A DNA stretch of 64,000 nt from Halorubrum rutilum. GTDB taxonomy: Archaea; Halobacteriota; Halobacteria; Halobacteriales; Haloferacaceae. The stretch covers positions 156,069-220,068 of the forward strand of contig NZ_JANHDN010000006.1 of assembly GCF_024494565.1 (NCBI RefSeq). The letters are read 5' to 3'. Within the stretch, counting starts at the first letter, position 1. Each line of letters begins with the position of its first letter. This document shows, piece after piece, positions 18,919 to 28,216 of the stretch. The translations under genes were made by a program, and so were the position numbers. The notes under the pieces are model-generated. The model was not told the DNA's origin and did not search any database. It was given only the letters and a program-made list of their open reading frames with translations.

Positions 18919-19269
18919 CTTTGAAGTACCCCGCCGCCGTCGGTGAACCACGAATGCTGCAACCGGCTCAGAAAGGCGCTTCCCCCAGGTAGAGCCGCCG
19001 AGACCGGGTTCCGTGTTTGCTCCGGCTCCGCTTGACTGTGTCAGTAGAGAGCGTAAGGTGGAGTTCAGTACACCGAACCAGCTTCGTGGGACACTTGCAG
19101 AGGAAGCCCTGGACGCTGACGAAGAAGACCGTCGCCGTGAGATCGTACGCGAGTGGGAGCACCTCCAGCGCCGTATCCGAATCATCGGATTCGTCATTCG
19201 CGAGTGGGACTTCTTGGCCCCAAAGACAGATTCCGTCGAGGTCAGCAGGTAGTTCACCCAATACCCCAA

Positions 19270-19312
19270 TTGTTCACACATGGGGGAACAACTTATCCCC
19301 CTGGCACGCGTG
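19270..19312 (+). promoter_or_regulatory. Candidate promoter/operator of the antitoxin-toxin-integrase cassette
   Basis: TTGTTC at 19270-19275 and GAACAA at 19286-19291 form an inverted repeat. TTATCC at 19294-19299 lies about 27 nt before the ATG, giving a probable leaderless start, and the palindrome CACGCGTG at 19305-19312 sits between TATA and ATG. Binding by the antitoxin is inference. Confidence 0.4.
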
Positions 19313-19321
19313 GTACATGTT

Positions 19322-19633
19322 ATGAGTCAGGAATCGCTCGACGATACGATCAAATTCCGCGCTGGTCCGCTCAAAGAGGCGGCGACCGAACTCGATTCCG
19401 TCCATCTTGGCGGAATCAACATCAGCGAACTCGCACGCGAGGGGCTCACCCAGATGCTACGGCGAACAATGACGGACGACGACAAGATCGCGATTTATGA
19501 ACGCTATTCGGCGGGGGATCTCTCGGAGGACGCCGCTCGGGTGCTCCTCGGGGAGGAGTTCGATCTGCTTCAGGAGGACATTGACGCCTTCCGCGAGGCT
19601 GTTGAGGACGACACCAGCGACTACCTCGTCTAA
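19322..19633 (+). CDS. Antitoxin-like protein paired with a PIN-domain protein
   Basis: A 103-residue acidic protein from the ATG at 19322; a longer frame from 19280 would run through promoter-like sequence. The N-terminal part (DTIKFRAGPLKEAATELDSV, then NISELAREGLTQML) resembles a ribbon-helix-helix DNA-binding unit, and the C-terminal helices (SEDAARVLLGEEFD, DIDAFREAVEDD) resemble the toxin-neutralising tail of VapB-like antitoxins. Its TAA is immediately followed by the ATG of the PIN protein, the usual antitoxin-toxin order, and an integrase follows. Autoregulation through the upstream palindromes is likely but unproven. Confidence 0.65.
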   Translation: MSQESLDDTIKFRAGPLKEAATELDSVHLGGINISELAREGLTQMLRRTMTDDDKIAIYERYSAGDLSEDAARVLLGEEFDLLQEDIDAFREAVEDDTSDYLV

Positions 19634-20239
19634 ATGGCCAGCGGCACCGAGCGGTATCCAATTCTGGTCGATACCGACGCGCTGATCGCCGCCGCGAACA
19701 GCTCCTTGTGGCCCCGAATCACCGAACACATTGGGCTCACGACGACGAACATCTGCAAACAGGAACTACAGCGGCACGTTGAGAACACGCGCGAGACAGC
19801 TCCGGAGGGAAGCCGGCCGTACCGGCTCCATCACGGGAGTGGTGCCGCGCTCGATGCACTCGAGGACTCCGAGACGCCGCTTACTCAGGTAACGAGCGTG
19901 CCCCGGCCCCACGGTGCAGACGCCGGCGAGGAATCGCTCCGCCAGGAAGTGATACAGAGTCCGGAGGCCGTCGACTACGTCATCTTGATGGACGCGGCCG
20001 GCCGCCGGTCGATTCGCCGCGCTGTCGACGACCGAGACGGCGATATCCAGGTCGTAGCACCGCCATTTCTGTTCTATATCCTCTATGACAACGACCTCAT
20101 TTCGCGTCGTGAGTTCTGCGAAGCGTGCGGAGAGCTGTTGGAACGTGAGGGCTGGACCGGATACAACGCGGTTAAAGCTGCGTGGGAGGGGATTCCGATT
20201 GATTGTAGCGATATTCTGGACGACCACCTGCTCCCGTGA
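19634..20239 (+). CDS. PIN-domain protein, probable VapC-type toxin
   Basis: A 201-residue soluble protein that begins directly after the antitoxin stop. The PIN fold is suggested by ILVDTDALIAA (D13, D15), the central region with acidic residues at AGEESLRQEV and the strand VDYVILMDAAGRRSIRRAV. PIN toxins are Mg-dependent RNases that cleave tRNA or rRNA when the antitoxin is lost. It is longer than the usual 130-140 residue VapC and has an extra C-terminal helical domain of about 60 residues, like a group of haloarchaeal PIN proteins linked to recombinases. Only 9 nt separate its stop from the integrase start. Confidence 0.65.
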   Translation: MASGTERYPILVDTDALIAAANSSLWPRITEHIGLTTTNICKQELQRHVENTRETAPEGSRPYRLHHGSGAALDALEDSETPLTQVTSVPRPHGADAGEESLRQEVIQSPEAVDYVILMDAAGRRSIRRAVDDRDGDIQVVAPPFLFYILYDNDLISRREFCEACGELLEREGWTGYNAVKAAWEGIPIDCSDILDDHLLP

Positions 20240-20248
20240 CAAACCCGT

Positions 20249-21511
20249 ATGAACCAGAACACCCCATCGGCACGTGATGGTACGACACCGCTCACAAGTT
20301 CCTTCGAGCGCTATCTCCAAGACAAGGGGAAGGGCCGCGGCGGCGACGGCGGGAACTACCGCAGGAACGCAGCCCGTGAGCTCGAGCGGTTCGCCGAGTG
20401 GGCTACTGGCGACCGCGGTGACGACGACTGGACCGGGATCGTCCCCGACGACGTCAACCGCGAGCCGACCTTCGACGATCTCGACGAACGCGTCTTCCGG
20501 GAGTACGCTCGGTATCTCGGAGGAGACCGGGGACTCAAGCAGAACACGGTACAAACCTATTACCGCTATATCTCTGCGTGGTGTGGCTGGTGTGTTAACG
20601 AGGGGTATCTCGAAGCGCATTACGCGCAGCGGGCGAGTGCGATGGCGCCGCTACCGGAGGACGACGGCCGCAAGCCCGGCGACCAGCAGGCCTGGACGTC
20701 CGAACAGCGCCATGCCCTCACCCGTCACGTCAGCGAGCAGGCGCGCGACGCCGTCGAGGCGTACACGACACTCCCGGAGGATAATGACCCCGTTGGTAGG
20801 CAGCGAGCACGCTACGCGGCGCTGAAGGCGGCTCGTGACCGGGCGCTGGTGTTCGTTCTCGCGTACACCGCCGTTCGGGTCGGGGAGCTACTCCGGGATC
20901 CGAACGACCCGCGCCGACGCGGCGTCCGCTGGGAGGACCTGTCGCTCAATGACGGGAGTATGGACGTCTACCGCAAGAAACAGCAGTGGGACGCCGCGAG
21001 CCTCCCCGACCCGGTGATCTCGCCGCTGCAGAGCTACCGCCAGCTGATGGACCCACCGACCGAGCGCTGGCCGGTGTTTCCAACGTTCGACCAACGGACA
21101 CTCGCAGAGCTCGTTCAGGATGAGCTCGAAGACCGCGGAGAACCCCCGGAAGCAATCACCGAGCGCCGTGACGAATACGCTCGCGATCTACTACTGGCGC
21201 TTGATGAGGATATTCGGCCGCCGTCGATTACAACGGACGGCGCACGGTCGATTCTCCAACGGCTCTCGGAGGTCGCAGAGATCGATATCGACCATCCCAA
21301 ACATGATTATCTTGCTCCACACGGTGGTCGACGTGGGATGGGGGAGGTACTTGTCCGCGCATTTGGGTATACGGTGGCTGCACGGTACCTTGACAATTCA
21401 GAGGAGATGGTTCGAGAGCGGTACTCACATATTGAGGCCGGGGAACTGGGTGATGTTGCAACGGAAGCACTCTCAGAGGTTGACGGCCCGGTAAACAACA
21501 GCCACATGTAG
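20249..21511 (+). CDS. Tyrosine recombinase/integrase (XerC/D-like)
   Basis: A 420-residue site-specific recombinase. An N-terminal SAM-like core-binding domain covers about 10-130, followed by the catalytic domain with R210 (AVRVGEL), K243/K244 (YRKKQQ), H358 and R361 (PHGGRRGMGE) and nucleophile Y392 (RERYSHIE). The residue that usually precedes the tyrosine helix as His/Trp is Asp/Asn here (RYLDNSEE). The gene is the third in a row with an antitoxin-like and a PIN gene, separated by 0 and 9 nt, so the three form a transcriptional unit. No attachment site was found beside it. It could stabilise or move a genetic element. Confidence 0.88.
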   Translation: MNQNTPSARDGTTPLTSSFERYLQDKGKGRGGDGGNYRRNAARELERFAEWATGDRGDDDWTGIVPDDVNREPTFDDLDERVFREYARYLGGDRGLKQNTVQTYYRYISAWCGWCVNEGYLEAHYAQRASAMAPLPEDDGRKPGDQQAWTSEQRHALTRHVSEQARDAVEAYTTLPEDNDPVGRQRARYAALKAARDRALVFVLAYTAVRVGELLRDPNDPRRRGVRWEDLSLNDGSMDVYRKKQQWDAASLPDPVISPLQSYRQLMDPPTERWPVFPTFDQRTLAELVQDELEDRGEPPEAITERRDEYARDLLLALDEDIRPPSITTDGARSILQRLSEVAEIDIDHPKHDYLAPHGGRRGMGEVLVRAFGYTVAARYLDNSEEMVRERYSHIEAGELGDVATEALSEVDGPVNNSHM

Positions 21512-21559
21512 CCAACGAAAACAGGCTGTCGGATGTCATAGTACTGAAAAAACCTGGCT

Positions 21560-22240
21560 TCAGGCGCCCCAGATGAGGGCAATGCCGCCGTGGTGACGAC
21601 CGCGAGCAGTACCTGAAGCAGACGGCCGACCCACAGAAAACCTGTGAACTTGTAGTTGTCAAACCGTATACCATGTGACTCGTCCGGTAGCTCCCGGCGT
21701 CGTGATCGATGTCCGAAATAAAACAGCACCGTGATCAGAAACGCAAGCTTGTTGGCGCTCAGCCGGACGGCCGCATCGACGTCAGCAGGGATCACCAGCA
21801 ATGCCGCTGACTTAGGTGATGACGCTCGCCAGCACACCGGTGATGGTGTACAGCACGAACGGGACACCGACCGTTGGAAGGACGGCGTGGGTGGCGACGA
21901 TGGACTCCCCGACGATGGCTGCGTCACCCGTGGACTAAAGAGCGATGCACAGCGGGATAACGCTCATCAGCAGGAAAATCACGTTCGTGAGACGGCGTCG
22001 CAGGCGTCAGCGGTTTGAGACAGCTCGCGACCACCATCGCGACGACGCTTCCGAGCGCTGCGATCACGATTGAGAAAATATTCAGTGAGATAAGGCTGAC
22101 CACACTCGCGAGGATATCAACAGTGAGGAGTGTTTTTAGAGAGAAGAGATTGCCCTCGTTGATGTTTGTGTTACGTATATTCGCTGTCGCACTTGCCGTA
22201 TCCTCTCCCCTCGCGAACCACACAAATGAACACAGGAGCA
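21560..22240 (-). pseudogene. Decayed integral membrane protein gene
   Basis: Read on the minus strand, hydrophobic segments continue across different frames: one near 22140-22010 (ILASVVSLISLNIFSIVIAA), then VIFLLMSVIPLCIAL ending in an in-frame stop near 21937, then VATHAVLPTVGVPFVLYTIT ending in a second stop, then after a frame change LSANKLAFLITVLFYFGHRS. These pieces together look like one multi-pass membrane protein broken by two stops and at least one frameshift. The family was not recognised. It lies beyond the integrase on the opposite strand. Boundaries are approximate. Confidence 0.55.
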
Positions 22241-22744
22241 CAATTTTATATTATACACAATATGGCTCTGACGAATCTTGGCTCACCGAGCGCATATATC
22301 CGTTTGTTTTGCCTGTTGAATCCGGTGATGCTATGGAGGTCATACTATTTGATGAAGCGATTTTTCCTCTCCGTTGTCGCTGTATTGGATCGATCTTTCT
22401 GGTGATTCCGGCCCCTCTCCTTCTGTGTAAAGGACCCTTCTCAAAACTGTTTTGACAGCGCCACTGAATGTAGCAGAGAAATCTGATACCGCCGATTTCT
22501 GCGGAGTTATCCGAGCAGTCGCTTGCTTCGTATCTGGCTATGGTTGCGATCCACTCAGAATCAAACTCCGAGGCATTTGTATTAGAAATTTAAGATATTC
22601 CATGAAAATGTGGCTATGCGCATGCCTACAATGCAGCATCGACTCCGAAGGCTGGTAAGCCGGAGATCTACCTCAATATAGCACTAACTATTGACAACCA
22701 GATCCAAACGCTTTTGAGATAGAATTGTGTAATTTGCACACGAC
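22241..22744. other. Intergenic region upstream of the COG1361-RND operon
   Basis: No convincing gene. AT-rich sequence at 22240-22265 contains, on the minus strand, TATTGTGTATAATAT, related to the motif seen before sulfur genes. A further related sequence (AATTGTGTAA, 22723-22732) lies 12 nt before the ATG at 22745. Confidence 0.45.
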
Positions 22745-24403
22745 ATGAAATACAGTTCAGCTGGGTTGATTCGAAAGCTAGCCGTCGTGGGAATCGTACT
22801 GCTACTCATCAGCTCATTGGGAGTCGGTATCTCAGGAACTGCCGCAGAGCGATTCAGTGAGGAGTCCGTTCCAGAACTCGACGCGACAGTTGCTGGAAGT
22901 AACACCGTAACGCCGGGCGAGACCACGACGTTGACGATTGCAGTTCAGAACCGCCACGATGGAGTTACTGACTCCGATCGGGCGATAGAGGACGTCTCAC
23001 GAGTCGTTCAGGCACACGGAGTCCAAATCGGAGCTGCGACTGGGACGACCGTTGCGTACGACGACGAGGGGATCCCCCTTGACCTGAAGATGGGAAAACA
23101 GAGTGTCGGAACGGTGCGAACTGGCAGTACCACGCGGGTTCCACTCACCATCGAGGTGGATGAGTCGGCTGAGCCGGGGACGTACACGGTGCCAATGGAT
23201 CTCGAGTTTTCGTACATCCGTGATATCTTCGTCGACAGAGACGACTATACCGTCAACCGGAACACCGGAACTGAAGAGACAAGCGTTACAATTCGCGTTG
23301 AGCCGCACGGCCAACTGACGGTCGTCGATGTGCGCGGCGACGGCCTCTACAAAAATGCCGAGGGCGATGTTGCGGTGACTGTGCGTAATACCGGCAGCGA
23401 GGCGATGTCCGATGCGACGCTCTCGCTCGTCGGCTCACACCACTTCGAACCGCAGAGTAACCGGGCCGCACTCGGTACCGTCGCCCCCGGTGACACGCGC
23501 AACGCCACTTTCCAGACCGTAGTCCGTGGAGTTGAATCTGCCGGGTCGTACGCCGTCGGGTTCCGTGCGGCATACGAGGACGCGAATGGACAGCCAAGTG
23601 AATCCTCGATCCGATACGGGAGCGTCGGCGTGGCAGAGGGCCCGCAGTACAACGTGTCAGTCGAATCGCGTTCGCTCTACGTCGATTCGACCGGGGCAGC
23701 GCGCGTTACTGTGACGAATACGGGCGATGTCGCCGCGACGAACGCACGCGTGTTCGCCGAGCCGAATCAACCGTTTGCTCCGCTGTCGAATGGTGGACAG
23801 CTCGGGACGCTTGAACCCGGCGAGTCGGCGACTACCGAGGTCAAAATGGAGGTGTCTGACCGCGCACTCGCGCAGTCGTACTCGCTCCCGATTACCGTCG
23901 CGCACGATGACGACTACGGAAACACCATCCGCAGCGACCCGTTGACTGCAGATGTCTCGGTCGGCCCTGAGCGGCAGTTCACCGTGGTCGACACCGCCCA
24001 AATCGAGGCGGGCGCGACCGAGCGGATTGAATTAACCGTCGAGAATACTGGCGAGAGTGGCTTCAAAGATGCAGTCGTTCGAATCAACGCAGACTCACCG
24101 TTTGAGACCGATGACGATACGGCGTACATCGGCGAGCTGTCACCGGGCGAGCGGGCGACAGTCTCGTACACGCTCACGGCGGGTGAGGCGGCAACGCCGA
24201 AATCCTACACCCTTGATACCACGATCAAGTACGACAACCCGTTCGATGAGACGGTCGTCTCCGATATCCGGCCAGCTACGGTCGAAGTGACTGAGCCGAG
24301 CGGGCCCTCAACTCCACTCGTCCTGACAGCAATCGGCGTGCCGGTCCTGCTCGGGGCTGGGATCGTGTTCAAGCGCGACCGACTGCGGCAGTACCTCGGG
24401 TAA
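22745..24403 (+). CDS. Exported COG1361-type repeat protein, partner of the RND exporter
   Basis: A 552-residue surface protein: N-terminal signal peptide (residues 8-32), three or four immunoglobulin-like NEW3/CARDB modules (for example around 190-290, 300-390 and 410-500, each with a VTVRNTGS/VTVTNTGD/LTVENTGE strand) and a C-terminal membrane anchor (about 522-540) followed by a short basic cytoplasmic tail. Such COG1361 proteins are typically encoded next to RND/MMPL exporters in haloarchaea and are thought to act as extracytoplasmic accessory parts. Its TAA abuts the ATG of the exporter gene. The exported substrate is unknown. Confidence 0.82.
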   Translation: MKYSSAGLIRKLAVVGIVLLLISSLGVGISGTAAERFSEESVPELDATVAGSNTVTPGETTTLTIAVQNRHDGVTDSDRAIEDVSRVVQAHGVQIGAATGTTVAYDDEGIPLDLKMGKQSVGTVRTGSTTRVPLTIEVDESAEPGTYTVPMDLEFSYIRDIFVDRDDYTVNRNTGTEETSVTIRVEPHGQLTVVDVRGDGLYKNAEGDVAVTVRNTGSEAMSDATLSLVGSHHFEPQSNRAALGTVAPGDTRNATFQTVVRGVESAGSYAVGFRAAYEDANGQPSESSIRYGSVGVAEGPQYNVSVESRSLYVDSTGAARVTVTNTGDVAATNARVFAEPNQPFAPLSNGGQLGTLEPGESATTEVKMEVSDRALAQSYSLPITVAHDDDYGNTIRSDPLTADVSVGPERQFTVVDTAQIEAGATERIELTVENTGESGFKDAVVRINADSPFETDDDTAYIGELSPGERATVSYTLTAGEAATPKSYTLDTTIKYDNPFDETVVSDIRPATVEVTEPSGPSTPLVLTAIGVPVLLGAGIVFKRDRLRQYLG

Positions 24404-26749
24404 ATGAACGCGGGAGAACGGATCCAAGATGGATTAGAACACGCGGGGCGGTACGCTGCGCGAAATCAGCTCAAGACGATCGTCGTCGTGCTTGTGACAG
24501 CGCTCATCGCGGTCAGTGTCGGGGTTGCGGGGATCCAGATGAGCATGGGAATGACCCTGTACGTTGAGGACGACTCCCAGACGGCAACCGACTGGGAGAC
24601 GCTCAAAGAGGACTTCGAAACGGGCAACAACGTGTTCGTCATCGTGGAGTCCGGCGAGCTTCACGACCCCGAGACGATCCGAGCGATCAACAGGCTCGAC
24701 AGGCGATACACCGAAAACATCGACGAGACGACCACGGTCACTTCATTGGCAGATGTCGTTCGTCAAGGGAACGGCGGCGAGATCCCACAGACCGAAGCGG
24801 GAGTCGAACGGGCGATCACGAGGGTGCGCGGACAGGGTCCAGAGTCGGCCGCAATGGTTGATCGGCTGGAGCCTGAGTCCGGCACGACGATCATCCTCGC
24901 GAGCTACGGTAATGTCGATACGTTCGACAGGGGTGCGTTCCTCCCACAGCGGGACTCTGACATCATTTACAACAGGGTACAGACAGAGACCGATCTCGCA
25001 CCGTTACCGCCCGGCATGACGACCACTATCACCGGACAACCTGTCTTCGAGAACGCCGCGTTTGGACTCATGTTGCCTGAGATGATCACTCTGTTCGCCG
25101 GGGCGTTCGCGCTCATTTTCACTGTAGTCTACCTGGTGATGCGCGCGAAAGTGGAGCGGGGCTGGCATGTGTTCCTTCCACTTGGTACGGCGATGATCGC
25201 GCTGTTGTACATGATCGGTGCGATGGGTGTGTTCGGATTCAATTTCAACGCGATTATGCTCGGCGTTATGCCCATCGCGCTCGGGCTAGGAATCGACTAT
25301 GGGCTGCAGATCCACTCGCGGTACGTCGAGGAGCGCGAGGCTGGGTGTTCGCCGGAAACTGCTGCAGCGGTCGCCACGCGAACTACAGGCCGTGCCCTAC
25401 TTATTGCCATGGGTGCGACTGTAATCGGACTGGGGTCTCTCCTAGTGTCAAGCGTGCCTCCTGTCCGACAGTTTGGGATAACGAGCGCGACCGCTGTGTT
25501 GGCGTCAATGGCGCTGTCGGTTACGCTCCTCCCTGCGCTCCTCGTCCGCTTCGATCGCGATGGGTATTCTCAACAGAGCTCGGACGACGCGACCTCAACC
25601 TCGAACGATTGGCTAGAGACCGGCTCCGAACGGTTTACCAGCATCGTCACCGGGGGACGACCGCTTCTGACGCTGTTCGTCGCCCTCCTGTTGGTCACCG
25701 GTGGCGCGTATGCGTACCCACAGGTGGAACCGAACCAGGAGATGATGGACTTCTGGCCTCAGGACCTTGACGCGAAGAACGATATGGATCGGCTGTCTGA
25801 CACCGTCGACAGTCCGAAGGTAATGTATGTCAGTATTAGTGCCGAGAAGGCATATTCACCGGAAACATTCCGTGAGTTGGCTAGATATCAACAGCTCATG
25901 CTGGCAAACAACCAGGTGAATGCGGTTCAAAGTCCAGTGTTGGCTGTCCAGATGGCCAATGATGGCTCGATCCCAAAAACTCGCAACCAACTCGACACGA
26001 CGTTGGCACAACAAACTGGGTCGGGGATGATGGCCGTTCGAGATCCAACGGAGACGCCGTCACGCGTCCTCCTGACTTTCTACGTTGATGACGTGGAAGG
26101 CGAGGAGGTCCGAACGCTAATCGACGAGTTTGACGGGAATGCAGATCTTGCGCTGACCGGTGCCCATGACGTTCGCATCACTGGGAAACCAGTTCTTAAT
26201 CGGAACGTAATCGAGAACGTTACGGCAGGTCTGACACCGATGACCATTATCTCGTTCGCGCTCGGATTCGTGTTCCTTTCGTTTGCGTTCCGGTCAGTTC
26301 GAGTGTCCGCGATCATTGTCATCAGTGTCGCTGGCAGTGCGGCGCTCCTTGTCGCCGGAGGAATGTACCTGCTCTCTGTCCCGTGGAATCCCCTCACTAT
26401 CACGATGTCGTCACTCACGCTCGGAATCGGCGTGACATATGGAATCCACATTTACGAGCGGTTTGTCTTCGAAACGGAGACTCATGACCGACCGCCGCTT
26501 GGGGCTGCGGCCACATCGGTCGCCAAGCTCTCTAGGCCGATTATTGGGTCTAGTTTCACCACGATCTTTGGATTCGGTATCCTAATCGTCTCGCGATTCC
26601 CGGTGCTTGCAAACTTCGGGGTGACAACCGTGTTGGCGATTGGGCTGTCGCTCGCGACCGCCTTCGGTATCCTCCCCGCCGTATTGACGCTCAGATCGTC
26701 TGTCTCTGAGAATAAAGATGCCACCGAGCAAATTCCGACTGCCGAATAA
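24404..26749 (+). CDS. RND superfamily (MMPL-type) exporter
   Basis: A 781-residue transporter with the duplicated RND layout: TM1 at about 24-45, a first extracellular loop to about 225, a bundle of five membrane segments (230-390), a second single TM near 420, a second loop to about 600 and a final five-segment bundle (610-755). The GLGIDYGLQIHSRY stretch in TM4 contains the proton-relay acid typical of MMPL proteins; GIGVTYGIHIYERF is the second-repeat equivalent, where Asp is replaced by Thr. It starts immediately after the stop of the COG1361 protein, so the two are one operon. It presumably exports a lipid, hydrophobic compound or sulfur metabolite. Confidence 0.9.
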   Translation: MNAGERIQDGLEHAGRYAARNQLKTIVVVLVTALIAVSVGVAGIQMSMGMTLYVEDDSQTATDWETLKEDFETGNNVFVIVESGELHDPETIRAINRLDRRYTENIDETTTVTSLADVVRQGNGGEIPQTEAGVERAITRVRGQGPESAAMVDRLEPESGTTIILASYGNVDTFDRGAFLPQRDSDIIYNRVQTETDLAPLPPGMTTTITGQPVFENAAFGLMLPEMITLFAGAFALIFTVVYLVMRAKVERGWHVFLPLGTAMIALLYMIGAMGVFGFNFNAIMLGVMPIALGLGIDYGLQIHSRYVEEREAGCSPETAAAVATRTTGRALLIAMGATVIGLGSLLVSSVPPVRQFGITSATAVLASMALSVTLLPALLVRFDRDGYSQQSSDDATSTSNDWLETGSERFTSIVTGGRPLLTLFVALLLVTGGAYAYPQVEPNQEMMDFWPQDLDAKNDMDRLSDTVDSPKVMYVSISAEKAYSPETFRELARYQQLMLANNQVNAVQSPVLAVQMANDGSIPKTRNQLDTTLAQQTGSGMMAVRDPTETPSRVLLTFYVDDVEGEEVRTLIDEFDGNADLALTGAHDVRITGKPVLNRNVIENVTAGLTPMTIISFALGFVFLSFAFRSVRVSAIIVISVAGSAALLVAGGMYLLSVPWNPLTITMSSLTLGIGVTYGIHIYERFVFETETHDRPPLGAAATSVAKLSRPIIGSSFTTIFGFGILIVSRFPVLANFGVTTVLAIGLSLATAFGILPAVLTLRSSVSENKDATEQIPTAE

Positions 26750-26838
26750 CCTATCTTAGCCGACCGTATTTTTAGAATCTTGGAATTTACACACAATATC
26801 AATACACAGTAGTTCCAAATACCACTTGTGAGACATCT

Positions 26839-27075
26839 ATGACCAATATTGAGCTCGACTACGCCGTCGACGCGAGAGGTGCAGCATGTCCTGGCCCACT
26901 AATGGGCCTCATTGGTAAAATTCGGAATTCCGAGTTAGGAGACATGATCCGCTTGCTAAGTGACAGCAATCAGTCACTCACCGATGTCTCTGAGTGGATC
27001 GGTGAAACGGACAACGAGCTGTTGACTGTTGAAGAGCATGCTGACCACAATGCATTTTACGTGGAGAAAGCATGA
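26839..27075 (+). CDS. tusA: TusA-family sulfur carrier protein
   Basis: A 78-residue single-domain protein with the TusA core motif CPGPL, C17 being the persulfide-bearing residue. TusA-like proteins accept and pass on sulfane sulfur. The end overlaps by ATGA the start of the SQR-like flavoprotein, so the carrier and the sulfide-oxidising enzyme are co-translated. Upstream, the minus-strand sequence TATTGTGTGT at 26789-26798 resembles the motif before other sulfur genes in the window. It is distinct from the second TusA at 31249-31494, which has CPMPV. Confidence 0.88.
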   Translation: MTNIELDYAVDARGAACPGPLMGLIGKIRNSELGDMIRLLSDSNQSLTDVSEWIGETDNELLTVEEHADHNAFYVEKA

Positions 27076-28214
27076 CGGACCGTATTGTCATTGTCGGCGG
27101 CGGAACCGGCGGATCGGTACTCGCGAACGATCTCGCTGATCGTCTCAAGCCCGAACTCGAGGCTGGGAATGTCCAGATCACTCTCGTCAACGACGGCCCT
27201 GAGCAGGTGTATAAGCCGGTCTGGCTATATGTCCCGTTTGGCCAGCGAGAGCCGGCTGATGGACGCCGTCGCCTCGACACCCTCGTTGACGGTACCATTG
27301 ACATACAGATTGACCGCGTGACCGATATCGATACGGATTCCAAGCGGCTCAGGTTTGCAGATGGGTCGTCAACAGAGTACGACTATCTCGTGCTGGCGAC
27401 CGGATCGACGATAGAGCCGGAACAGATTCCTGGCCTTGTGGAGGGAGGACACGACTACTACAGCGAGTCTGGCGCGATTAATCTCAGAGAGCAATTACTT
27501 TCATTCACACAGGGAGAACTTGTGCTGAGCGTCATCGGCACGCCGCACATGTGTCCGGCGGCACCACTAGAGTTCGTGTTCATGGCCGACGACTGGCTCC
27601 GCGAGCGCGGCCTCCGCGAAGACATCGATATCACGTATACGTATCCGATCCACCGCGTCCACGGCAACCCGCATATCGCCGAGTGGGCCCGTCCCATCAT
27701 GGAGGAACGTGATATCAAGATGGAGACATCCTTCAACGCCGAGTCGATCGATCCCGGGGCGGAGACTATCACGTCGGTGGAAGGGGTTAAACTCGACTAC
27801 GACCTCCTCGTGACGATCCCACCCCACGGCGGCGTCGACCTGATTAAGAAGGCGGGGCTCGGTGACGACGGCTGGGTTGAGGTCGACAAGCACACTCTAG
27901 AAGCCGAGGCCGCTGAGAACGTCTACGCACTCGGTGATACCGCCGACACCGGTGTCCCAAACGCGGGCAGCGTCGCCCACTACCAGGCCGGCGTCGTCGG
28001 GCAGCGCCTCGCTAGCGAGATCCGCGGCCGTCCGGCGACCGCAACCTACGACGGAAAGACGCTGTGTTTCATCGAGACGGGGATGGACGCGGCGTCGTTC
28101 GTCGAGTTCGATTACGAGAATCCGCCGGCACCGGCGCCGCCCTCGGAGAAACTCCACTGGTCGAAGCTGGCGTACAACGAGTCCTACTGGCTGACTGCAC
28201 GAGGACTGCTCTGA
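27072..28214 (+). CDS. Sulfide:quinone oxidoreductase-like FAD flavoprotein
   Basis: A 380-residue pyridine-nucleotide-disulfide-type flavoprotein with an N-terminal FAD motif (IVIVGGGTGGSVLA), a conserved LVLATGS segment at about 115, a CPAAP motif (about residue 163) equivalent to a conserved SQR Cys, and the C-terminal FAD-contacting NVYALGDTADTGVPNAGS. SQRs at the membrane oxidise sulfide and pass electrons to quinone while building polysulfide. Another Cys is in TLCFIETG. The ATG overlaps tusA, and the DUF1641 gene follows after 2 nt. Type assignment and quinone use are inferred; an NADH-dependent persulfide reductase is an alternative. Confidence 0.85.
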   Translation: MTDRIVIVGGGTGGSVLANDLADRLKPELEAGNVQITLVNDGPEQVYKPVWLYVPFGQREPADGRRRLDTLVDGTIDIQIDRVTDIDTDSKRLRFADGSSTEYDYLVLATGSTIEPEQIPGLVEGGHDYYSESGAINLREQLLSFTQGELVLSVIGTPHMCPAAPLEFVFMADDWLRERGLREDIDITYTYPIHRVHGNPHIAEWARPIMEERDIKMETSFNAESIDPGAETITSVEGVKLDYDLLVTIPPHGGVDLIKKAGLGDDGWVEVDKHTLEAEAAENVYALGDTADTGVPNAGSVAHYQAGVVGQRLASEIRGRPATATYDGKTLCFIETGMDAASFVEFDYENPPAPAPPSEKLHWSKLAYNESYWLTARGLL

Positions 28215-28216
28215 TT

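Larger units (their letters stand above)
18581..19321. other. Region right of the transposase, before the toxin-antitoxin cassette
   Basis: About 740 nt with no gene I trust. Frames of 79 to 123 codons on both strands at 18910-19281 overlap each other and look like chance or decayed sequence. AT-rich stretches lie at 18780-18830. A perfect 12-bp hairpin is at 18889-18918. The promoter of the antitoxin gene is at the right end. Confidence 0.4.

Noticed and set aside
18910..19281. Overlapping frames on both strands (79-123 codons)
   Set aside because: They overlap one another and show no family features; either could be chance.
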